A DNA stretch of 29,123 bases from Metarhizobium sp039808465. Lineage in GTDB: Bacteria; Pseudomonadota; Alphaproteobacteria; Rhizobiales; Rhizobiaceae. The position numbers were made by a program, and so were the translations under genes. The stretch is taken from NCBI GenBank assembly GCA_039808465.1, contig JBDHTA010000035.1, positions 1 to 29,123 on the forward strand, read 5' to 3'. The notes under the pieces were generated by a model. That model did not search any database. It was not told where the DNA came from and saw only the letters and a program-made list of their open reading frames with translations. Positions 16,417 through 23,462 of the stretch are shown in pieces. Position 1 is the first letter of the stretch. The number at the start of each line of letters is the position of its first letter.

Positions 16417-16902
16417 ATGACGACAAACATGCATTTGAAAATCGATTCCATTCCTGGCGAATCGCGCAAGAAAGGCCATGAAGGTCAGATCGAAATTCTG
16501 AACTGGTCTTTTGGAATGGACCAGCAGGCGTCCGTCGGCCAGGGCCATGGCTCCGGCGCGGGCCGCGTGCAGGTGCGCGATCTGACGCTGTCGAAATATA
16601 TCTGCAAGGCCGATACGGCGCTGATGCAGCATTGCTGCAACGGCAAGCATATTCCCGAGATCACGCTGTTCTGCGAAAAGGCAGGCGGTGATTCCACCGT
16701 GGAATATGTGAAGATCGTCTGCAAGCAGGTGCTGGTGACCAACCACAGCGTCAGCGGCTCCGAGGGCGACCTGGTCATTGCCAGCGTTTCGCTGAACTTT
16801 TCCGAATATGTGTTCACCTACACGCAGCAGGAAGCCGAAGGCAACGCCGGCGCGGCTGCCACGCAGGGCTGGAACATTGCCACCAACGAGGCTGCCGCCT
16901 GA
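16417..16902 (+). CDS. hcp: Type VI secretion system tube protein Hcp (TssD)
   Basis: 161 residues. Hexameric rings stack into the inner tube that is fired through the sheath and can carry small effectors. Family blocks are MHLKIDSIPGESRKKGHEGQ, IEILNWSFGMDQ, VQVRDLTLSKYICKADTALM, EITLFCEKAG, VEYVKIVCKQVLVTNHSVSG and the VSLNFSEYVFTYTQQ strand. There is no C-terminal toxin extension. The ATG at 16417 was chosen over an in-frame ATG 42 bases upstream because GAGGGA precedes it and the domain begins there. Hairpins flank the gene on both sides, which would suit separate, higher mRNA abundance for this stoichiometrically dominant protein. Confidence 0.96.
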   Translation: MTTNMHLKIDSIPGESRKKGHEGQIEILNWSFGMDQQASVGQGHGSGAGRVQVRDLTLSKYICKADTALMQHCCNGKHIPEITLFCEKAGGDSTVEYVKIVCKQVLVTNHSVSGSEGDLVIASVSLNFSEYVFTYTQQEAEGNAGAAATQGWNIATNEAAA

Positions 16903-16907
16903 TAGGA

Positions 16908-16949
16908 CATGTCCCGGAAAACCGGTCTCCGGTTTTCCGTTCGGACATG
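16908..16949. repeat. Rhizobial-type intergenic palindrome after hcp
   Basis: A nested palindrome with outer arms CATGTCC (16908-16914) and GGACATG (16943-16949), and a perfect 10-base inner stem GGAAAACCGG (16916-16925) / CCGGTTTTCC (16929-16938) around TCT. It starts a few bases after the hcp stop. From memory, elements beginning CATGTCCCG and containing GAAAACCGG are scattered through rhizobial genomes, so this is probably a dispersed REP-like unit that could also act as a 3' stabiliser of hcp mRNA. The remaining bases up to 17200 hold no gene I can support. Confidence 0.65.
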
Positions 16950-17200
16950 CGATCGATCGGGAGCCTGAGCGTTTCCCTGAACGGCGGCTGCGGCCGCGAC
17001 AGGCAAACGGGGACAGCCCGCGCCGGGCGCGTTGCCTTGCGTCATACGCGGCGGCGCGCAAGCGCGGGCGCTTTCCCGTTTCAGACAAACAGGAGACTGC
17101 CGGAGGGTGGCTTTCCGGCCGCCATGATGGTGAATGCCGCACGGCTCCGTTTCATCAGCGGGGCGCCGGGTGGTGAGCATGAGTGAAGGGGTGTCGTGGC

Positions 17201-17752
17201 ATGAATGAACAGGTCCGGTATCATGTGCCGCTGCTTCATGCCTTTCGCGATGCCTATGAGAAGGGCGATTCCCGCAAGGCGCGGCCATCCGGCGGCGGCG
17301 TGGACGGGCGGGCGCTGTCGGAGGACGAGTCCATCCGGCGCCGGGGCTTGAGCGAATCCCAGGTGCGGGATGCGGTTCTGAACGATATCAGCACCATTTT
17401 CTCCACCATCGACCTGCAATCGGCCATCGATATCGCCGATCTCGATTACGTGTCGAAATCCATCGTCAATTTCGGCCTTTACGACATCATGCACCTGACC
17501 AGCGAGGATGCGCGCATTGCCGAAATCGAGGGCAATATCGTCGCCGCCGTGCTGTCCTACGAACCGAGGGTGCGCGGCGACAGCCTGCATGTGGAGAAAT
17601 CCGAGCGCATCGACGATGTCGGCCAGAAGATCCGCCTGTCCATCTATGCCGAAGTGTCCAACCGCCCCGTGAACATCCCGGTGGATTTCACCGCCGAGGT
17701 CGATCTCAGCACCGGCGCGGCGGGCATCACGCAGGCGGTGGAACGCTCATGA
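17201..17752 (+). CDS. tssE: Type VI secretion system baseplate subunit TssE
   Basis: Gp25-like baseplate wedge protein of 183 residues that starts sheath polymerisation. Evidence is the VRDAVLNDISTIFSTIDLQS segment, DYVSKSIVNFGLYDIMHLTS, the EIEGNIVAAVLSYEPRVRGD block (the E-R core typical of gp25/TssE) and a C-terminal strand pair with PVNIPVDFTAEVDL. The N-terminus (LLHAFRDAYEKGDSRKARPS) is slightly longer than in many homologues. The ATG at 17201 is preferred over an in-frame GTG at 17183. The stop overlaps the tssF start (ATGA), so the pair is translationally coupled. Confidence 0.93.
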   Translation: MNEQVRYHVPLLHAFRDAYEKGDSRKARPSGGGVDGRALSEDESIRRRGLSESQVRDAVLNDISTIFSTIDLQSAIDIADLDYVSKSIVNFGLYDIMHLTSEDARIAEIEGNIVAAVLSYEPRVRGDSLHVEKSERIDDVGQKIRLSIYAEVSNRPVNIPVDFTAEVDLSTGAAGITQAVERS

Positions 17753-19689
17753 ACCGCGAATTCCTCGAATTCTACGAACGCGAGCTGAAAATCCTTTACG
17801 AGCGCGCCCAGGAATTCGCCGAGGAATTTCCGGGCATGGGCAAGCGGCTGGGCGCCTTGACCGAGGAGAAGGTCGATCCGGCCATCGGCGGTTTGCTGGA
17901 AGGCGCGGCCTTCATGGCGGCGCGCGTGCAGCTCAAGCTGAAAAGCGAGTTCGATACCTTCACCGTCGAACTGATCGAGCAGCTTCTGCCGGGTTTTCTG
18001 GCGCCCACGCCCTCTTTCGCCATCGCGCAGGTGCGGCCGGATTACACCAATCCGGCGCTGCGAAAGGGCATGAAGCTGTCGGCCGGGCAATATCTCGAAA
18101 CCACCTTCGTCGAGCGCGAGCGCCGCGTCGCCTGCCGCTACCGGCTGGTGTCGGACATTCACCTGTGGCCCTATGAGGTGTCTTCGGCGCGCTATCACCC
18201 GTCCGCCGCGCCCTTGCAGGCGCAGGGGCTCGATTGCGGCCCTTCGGTCGTCGCCGGATTGCAGATCGCGCTCGACCTGCGCGACAATGCCGAGGGCCAG
18301 CCGCGCTCGGCCGATCTCAAGGTGTCGGATTCGCCCGCGGGCGCGCTGACCTTCCATCTCGCCGGGCCGGTCAGCGACGCGGTGTCGCTTTACGAGCAAA
18401 TCTTCTCGCGGCTGGAGCGCATCGCCATCCGCTATCTCAACGAGGCGGGCGATCCGCGCTTCATCTTCATCGATCCCTCGGCGCTGGAGCCGGTGGGGTT
18501 TGCGCATGGCGAGTCGCTGTTTGCCCATGATGACCGTTTCTTCAACGGCTTCAATCACCTGCGCGAATATTTCGCCTTTCCGGCCAAGTATCTCGGCTTC
18601 CGGCTGAACGGGCTGGAGGCGGCGCTGAAAAGCATCGGCGCGCCGGGCTTCGAGCTGATCTTTGCCTTTTCCGATGTCGCGCCGCGCCTGGCCTCGATGA
18701 CCAAGCGGGATTGGTTTTCGCTCTATGCCGCGCCGGTGACGAACCTGTTCGACATGATCTGCGCGCCGGTGCCGGTGCGCAGCCAGGATCACGAATTCGC
18801 CGTCATTCCAGACCGCAGCCGCACGCTGGACTACGAGATCTACCGCGTGACGGGGGTGACGGCGCAATTGCCGCGCAACAAGGAGGGCGTGCGGGTGTTT
18901 CCGCTCTATTCCGCGCCCGCCGACAATGTGCCGCTGGCGCATGCGCTTTATTATTCGGTACGGCGGCTGGAGCGGCGCAAGACGGATCGCGAGCGGCGGC
19001 TCGGCATGCGCAGCAGCTATCTCGGCACGGAAACCTTCATTTCACTGCGCGAGCCGCCGGGCGGCATCGATGGCGAGCATGCGCGCACGCTGAATGTGCG
19101 GGCGCTGGTGACCAACCGCCACCTTACCGATCAGTTGCCGGTCAGGCGCGGCAATCCGGATTTCTTTCTGGTGGACGACACCACGATCCAGTTCGATTGC
19201 ATCGCCGGGCCGACGCCGCCGCGTGAATCCGTGCTGGCGGGCGAGCGGCGCAGCCGCAACAGCGAGCCGACCGGCGCGCTGCTGTGGAAGCTGATCAGCC
19301 TGCTGCAATTCAATCATCTCGGGCTGGAGCAGCATCCGGGCAAGCCGCCGGTGAAGGCGCTGCATGAATTGCTGATGATCTTCGCCGACACCGCCAATTC
19401 CTTCATCGAGCGCCAGATTCGCGGCATTGCCGATCTTTCGGTTCGCCCCGCCGTGCGAAAAGTGCGGCTGGAGGATCGCTACAGCGTGGCGCGCGGGCTG
19501 GAGGTGACGGTTACGCTGGACGAAAACGCCTTCGAGGGGCAGGGCGCCTTCCTGATGGGGCTGATGCTGAGCCGCTTTCTCGGCGAATATGCCGGGCTGA
19601 ATACCTTCGTGGAAACGGTGATCGTCTCGAAGCAGCGCGGCATCCTGAAGCGCTGGCCGCCCGAAATCGGCGGGAGGCCGCCGCTGTGA
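17749..19689 (+). CDS. tssF: Type VI secretion system baseplate subunit TssF
   Basis: 646 residues, near the usual length of about 600. Forms the baseplate wedge with TssG. The N-terminal signature FLEFYERELKILYERAQEFA, then EEFPGMGKRLG, DPAIGGLLEGAAFMAARVQL and FTVELIEQLLPGFLAPTPSF are diagnostic of the family, as are TTFVERERRVACRYRLVSDIH and the C-terminal TVTLDENAFEGQGAFLMGLM and FLGEYAGLNTFVETVI. It overlaps tssE by four bases at the start and tssG by four at the end (GTGA), so the tssE-F-G block is a tight operon. Confidence 0.95.
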   Translation: MNREFLEFYERELKILYERAQEFAEEFPGMGKRLGALTEEKVDPAIGGLLEGAAFMAARVQLKLKSEFDTFTVELIEQLLPGFLAPTPSFAIAQVRPDYTNPALRKGMKLSAGQYLETTFVERERRVACRYRLVSDIHLWPYEVSSARYHPSAAPLQAQGLDCGPSVVAGLQIALDLRDNAEGQPRSADLKVSDSPAGALTFHLAGPVSDAVSLYEQIFSRLERIAIRYLNEAGDPRFIFIDPSALEPVGFAHGESLFAHDDRFFNGFNHLREYFAFPAKYLGFRLNGLEAALKSIGAPGFELIFAFSDVAPRLASMTKRDWFSLYAAPVTNLFDMICAPVPVRSQDHEFAVIPDRSRTLDYEIYRVTGVTAQLPRNKEGVRVFPLYSAPADNVPLAHALYYSVRRLERRKTDRERRLGMRSSYLGTETFISLREPPGGIDGEHARTLNVRALVTNRHLTDQLPVRRGNPDFFLVDDTTIQFDCIAGPTPPRESVLAGERRSRNSEPTGALLWKLISLLQFNHLGLEQHPGKPPVKALHELLMIFADTANSFIERQIRGIADLSVRPAVRKVRLEDRYSVARGLEVTVTLDENAFEGQGAFLMGLMLSRFLGEYAGLNTFVETVIVSKQRGILKRWPPEIGGRPPL

Positions 19690-20690
19690 CCCGGCTGGAA
19701 GACCTGCAAGCCGAACCCTGGCGGTTCAATTTCTACAGCCTGCTTCGCGAGATGGAGCGGGAAACGCCGGACAAGCCGCGCATCGGCGATAGCTCCACCC
19801 TCTCGGAAGAGGTGGTGGCGCTGTCGCAAGATCCCTTCGTCGCCTTTCCCGCCGCCAATATCTCTGCCGTCACCCGCGCCGCCCATGGCGTGCCGCGCCT
19901 GCACACCCGCTTTCTCGGCATGTTCGGGCCGCAGGGGGCGCTGCCGCTGCATATGACCGAGGAGGCGCATCGCTGGCTGTTCCGCGATCCCTCCTTTGCC
20001 CGTTTCGTCGATATTGTCTCGACGCGGTTCCTCCAGCTATTCTACCGCGCCTGGGCGGATGCGCGGCCGATCGGCCAGATCGAGCGGCCGGATAACGACC
20101 GCTTCTTCGCCTTTCTCGGCAGCTTCGCGGGCATTGCCACGCCCGCCATGCGCCAGTCGGATTCGGTGGACGATTTCGCCAAGGTGCCCTTTGCGGGGCT
20201 TGCGAACATCCATGTGAAGAGTGCCGCGACGCTGGAGCAATTCCTGCACGGCCTGTTCGGGCTCGATGTCGAGGTGCGGCAGTGGATCGGAAGCTGGATG
20301 ACCTTCGAGGAGGGCGACCGCATGCGCCTTGGCGGCGCGCAGGCGGTGATGGGGCTGAACGCCTTTCTCGGCAGCCGCGTGCATTCCATCTGCGAGCGCA
20401 TCCGCGTGCGCATCCGCTGCAAGGACAGGGCCGAATATGAAAGCCTGCTGCCGGGGGGAAAGCAGTTCCGGCGGCTGGCGGATGCGCTGTTCTTCTTCTG
20501 CGGCTACCGGCATGAGATCGAGGTGGAGCTTGGCATTCCCGCCCGTCAGGCAACGGGCGTGCGGCTGGGCGGCGAGGGGCGGCTCGGCTGGACCTCCTGG
20601 CTTGCGCCGGACGCCGATCCGCCGGAAGGCGCATTCTATTTCGAAGCTCGCTTCGATCCGATGAACCGCAGGGAAAGCGGCAAACAATGA
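19686..20690 (+). CDS. tssG: Type VI secretion system baseplate subunit TssG
   Basis: 334 residues, as usual. Baseplate partner of TssF. Diagnostic blocks are EPWRFNFYSLLREMER, VAFPAANISAV, TRFLGMFGPQGALPLHMTEE, FVDIVSTRFLQLFYRAWADA, FAGLANIHVKSAATLEQFLH and WIGSWMTFEEGDRMRLGG. Start is GTG at 19686 overlapping the tssF stop; no better start lies downstream before the conserved N-terminus. A 41-base gap with a clear GGGGAG Shine-Dalgarno then leads to clpV. Confidence 0.94.
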   Translation: MTRLEDLQAEPWRFNFYSLLREMERETPDKPRIGDSSTLSEEVVALSQDPFVAFPAANISAVTRAAHGVPRLHTRFLGMFGPQGALPLHMTEEAHRWLFRDPSFARFVDIVSTRFLQLFYRAWADARPIGQIERPDNDRFFAFLGSFAGIATPAMRQSDSVDDFAKVPFAGLANIHVKSAATLEQFLHGLFGLDVEVRQWIGSWMTFEEGDRMRLGGAQAVMGLNAFLGSRVHSICERIRVRIRCKDRAEYESLLPGGKQFRRLADALFFFCGYRHEIEVELGIPARQATGVRLGGEGRLGWTSWLAPDADPPEGAFYFEARFDPMNRRESGKQ

Positions 20691-20731
20691 TGTGACGCTT
20701 CCCGAAAACGGGGGCGATGGGGAGATGTGGC

Positions 20732-23422
20732 ATGAGCGATATCAGTCTGGAAACCGTAACCGGCAAACTCAATCCGGTGGGCTATGAGGCGTTCATGAAG
20801 GCGTTGCGCCACGCCAAGGCGGCGGGCAACCGCAATCTCGAACTGGCGCACTGGATGCTGCATCTGGTGCAGAACGAGCGCTCGGATATCTCCTGCATTC
20901 TCGACCAGTTGAAGCTGGATCGCGGCCGGGCGCTGGCCGATATCACCGCCGCCGTCGCCAGCCTGCGCGGCAACCAGACGGAAATGCCCGCCATTTCCCC
21001 GCATGTCTTCGACCTGCTCGACCGAAGCTGGCATTACGCCACGCTGCAATTCGGCGAATTGCAGATTCGCACCGGGCATGTGCTGGTGGCCGGGCTGAAG
21101 GCGATGGATATCGCAAGAGCGCTCACCAATCTCTCTGCCGTCTTCGGCAAGATCAACCCGGATCGCCTCGTCACCGATTTCGCGGCGCTGACCGCCGATT
21201 CCGCCGAGCGCGACGCAAGGCCGGTGGATGGCTCCGGCGCGATCGCGCAGGGCGGCTCGATTGCGGGCGGCGACGCGCCGAAGGGCACCACGGCATTGTC
21301 GCGCTTCACCATCGACATGACCGAGCAGGCCGCCTCCGGCAAGCTCGATCCGGTGGTCGGGCGCGACGAGGAAATCCGCCAGATCATCGACGTTCTCTCC
21401 CGCCGCCGCCAGAACAACCCGATCCTGACCGGCGAGGCAGGCGTCGGCAAGACGGCGGTGGTGGAAGGCTTTGCCCAGCGCATCGCCGCAGGCGATGTGC
21501 CGCCGGCGCTTCGCAATGTGCGGCTGCTCGCGCTCGATATCGGGCTGATGCAGGCGGGCGCGTCCATGAAGGGCGAGTTCGAGCAGCGGCTGCGCTCGGT
21601 CATCGACGAGGTGCAGTCGTCGCCGACGCCGATCATCCTGTTCATCGACGAGGCGCATACGCTGATTGGTGCTGGCGGCGCGGCGGGCACCGGCGATGCC
21701 GCGAACCTCCTGAAACCGGCGCTGGCGCGCGGCACGCTGCGCACCATCGGCGCGACCACATGGTCGGAATACCGGCAATATTTCGAGAAGGATCCGGCGC
21801 TGACCCGCCGCTTCCAGCCGGTGCATGTGGATGAGCCCGGCATCGAGAAATGCTGCTACATGCTGCGCGGCATTCTGCCCTCGATGGAAAAGCATCACAA
21901 TGTGCGCATTTCCGATGCGGCGCTAACCGCCGCCGTCGAGCTTTCGGTGCGCTATATTCCGGCGCGGCAATTGCCGGACAAGGCGGTGAGCCTGCTCGAT
22001 ACCGCCTGCGCCCGCGTCGCCATCAGCCAGAACACCACGCCCGCCGCGATTGAGGATCTGAAGGTCTCGATCCAGGCCGCCGAAAAGGAGCTGGCGGCGC
22101 TGGAAAACGACCGGGAGCTGGGCGAGGAGGATCAGGCCCGCATCGACGAACTGCATGCCTTCATCGCGGAACGTTCGGAAAGACTTACCGAGAAGGAAGA
22201 GGCGCTGCGCCGCGAGAAGGAGCTGGTGGAAAGCATCATCGCCGCTCGCGCCGCCGCCCGTGGTGAGGCTGCGCCTGCCGAAACAGCGCCCGCCGAACCC
22301 GCTGAAGGGGAAGGCGAGGGGGAAGCGGATGCGGCGGGGAACAGCAAAGGAAAGCTGTCCGCTCTGGTCGGCGATCTCGACGCCATCGACCCGGACCAGC
22401 GGATGGTCTACGCGCATGTGGACGAGCAGGCGGTGGCCGCCATCGTGTCGGCCTGGACGGGCATTCCGGTCGGGCGCATGGTGCGCGACGAGATCCAGTC
22501 GATCCTCGACCTGCCGGATATCCTCAACCGCCGCGTCATCGGCCAGAGCCACGGCATCGAGCTGATTTCCAAGCGCATCGCCATCAGCCGCGCAAGGCTC
22601 GACAATCCCAACAAGCCGATCGGCGTCTTCATGCTCTGCGGCCCCTCCGGCGTCGGCAAGACGGAAACGGCGCTGGCGCTCGCCGAAGCCATCTATGGCG
22701 GCGAGCAGAACATCATCACCATCAACATGTCGGAGTTTCAGGAGGCGCATTCGGTCTCGCTGCTGAAGGGCGCGCCTCCGGGCTATGTCGGCTATGGCGA
22801 GGGCGGGCGGCTGACGGAGGCGGTGCGCCGCAAGCCCTACAGCGCCGTGCTGCTGGACGAGGTGGAAAAGGCCCATCCCGACGTGCACGAACTGTTCTTC
22901 CAGGTGTTCGACAAGGGCCGCATGGAAGACGGCACGGGCCGCGCCATCGATTTCAAGAATACACTGATCATTCTCACCTCGAATGTCGGCACCGATGTCA
23001 TCATGGAAATGAGCGATTACGGGCGCAAGCCCGTCGATGTCGCGGAACTGAACGAGGCGCTGCGGCCGCATCTGCTGACCGTCTTCCCCCCGGCGCTGCT
23101 CGGGCGCATCGTCGTCATTCCCTATGTGCCGCTGTCGGCGGAGATGCTGGGCAAGATCGTGCGCCTGCAACTCGGCCATGTCGGCAAGCGGGTGGAGGAT
23201 ACCTATGGCGCCAGCTTCGGCTATAGCGACGCGGTGATCGATGAAATCGTCTCGCGCTGCAACGAGCCGGATTCCGGCGGGCGCATGATCGACAACATCA
23301 TCATGAACCAGATGCTGCCGGATCTGGCGGGCGCCTTCCTGCGCAAGTCCATCGAGGGCGTGGAGCCGTCCTCGGTGCAGATCGATATTGCCGATGGCGC
23401 GTTCACCTATGCCATTGCCTGA
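20732..23422 (+). CDS. clpV: Type VI secretion system ATPase ClpV (TssH)
   Basis: AAA+ disaggregase of 896 residues that extracts contracted TssB/TssC sheath for reuse. It has an N-terminal Clp-N domain (YEAFMKALRHAKAAGNRNLEL, then HWMLHL), a first ATPase domain with Walker A GEAGVGKT (234-241) and Walker B FIDEAH (D306, E307), a coiled-coil middle domain, and a second ATPase domain with Walker A GPSGVGKT (637-644) and Walker B LLDEVE (D709). The middle domain ends in an Ala/Pro/Glu-rich stretch (about residues 508-545) that looks like an insertion relative to typical ClpV. The ATG at 20732 has GGGGAG about 7 bases upstream and starts the usual MSDISLETVTGKLNP. It ends the tss run and is followed 40 bases later by a peptidoglycan hydrolase gene. 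Confidence 0.97.
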   Translation: MSDISLETVTGKLNPVGYEAFMKALRHAKAAGNRNLELAHWMLHLVQNERSDISCILDQLKLDRGRALADITAAVASLRGNQTEMPAISPHVFDLLDRSWHYATLQFGELQIRTGHVLVAGLKAMDIARALTNLSAVFGKINPDRLVTDFAALTADSAERDARPVDGSGAIAQGGSIAGGDAPKGTTALSRFTIDMTEQAASGKLDPVVGRDEEIRQIIDVLSRRRQNNPILTGEAGVGKTAVVEGFAQRIAAGDVPPALRNVRLLALDIGLMQAGASMKGEFEQRLRSVIDEVQSSPTPIILFIDEAHTLIGAGGAAGTGDAANLLKPALARGTLRTIGATTWSEYRQYFEKDPALTRRFQPVHVDEPGIEKCCYMLRGILPSMEKHHNVRISDAALTAAVELSVRYIPARQLPDKAVSLLDTACARVAISQNTTPAAIEDLKVSIQAAEKELAALENDRELGEEDQARIDELHAFIAERSERLTEKEEALRREKELVESIIAARAAARGEAAPAETAPAEPAEGEGEGEADAAGNSKGKLSALVGDLDAIDPDQRMVYAHVDEQAVAAIVSAWTGIPVGRMVRDEIQSILDLPDILNRRVIGQSHGIELISKRIAISRARLDNPNKPIGVFMLCGPSGVGKTETALALAEAIYGGEQNIITINMSEFQEAHSVSLLKGAPPGYVGYGEGGRLTEAVRRKPYSAVLLDEVEKAHPDVHELFFQVFDKGRMEDGTGRAIDFKNTLIILTSNVGTDVIMEMSDYGRKPVDVAELNEALRPHLLTVFPPALLGRIVVIPYVPLSAEMLGKIVRLQLGHVGKRVEDTYGASFGYSDAVIDEIVSRCNEPDSGGRMIDNIIMNQMLPDLAGAFLRKSIEGVEPSSVQIDIADGAFTYAIA

Positions 23423-23462
23423 GGTATGATGGGCGGTGACAGCAGGGGCCGCATGACCGGCG

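Noticed and set aside
16947..17186. Small open frame between hcp and tssE
   Set aside because: Arg/Gly-rich composition, no recognisable domain, no good ribosome binding site, and it starts inside the palindrome's downstream edge.
20701..20712. CCCGAAAACGGG mini-palindrome between tssG and clpV
   Set aside because: Only a four-base stem with no outer arms; too short to assign to the rhizobial palindrome family or to call a terminator.
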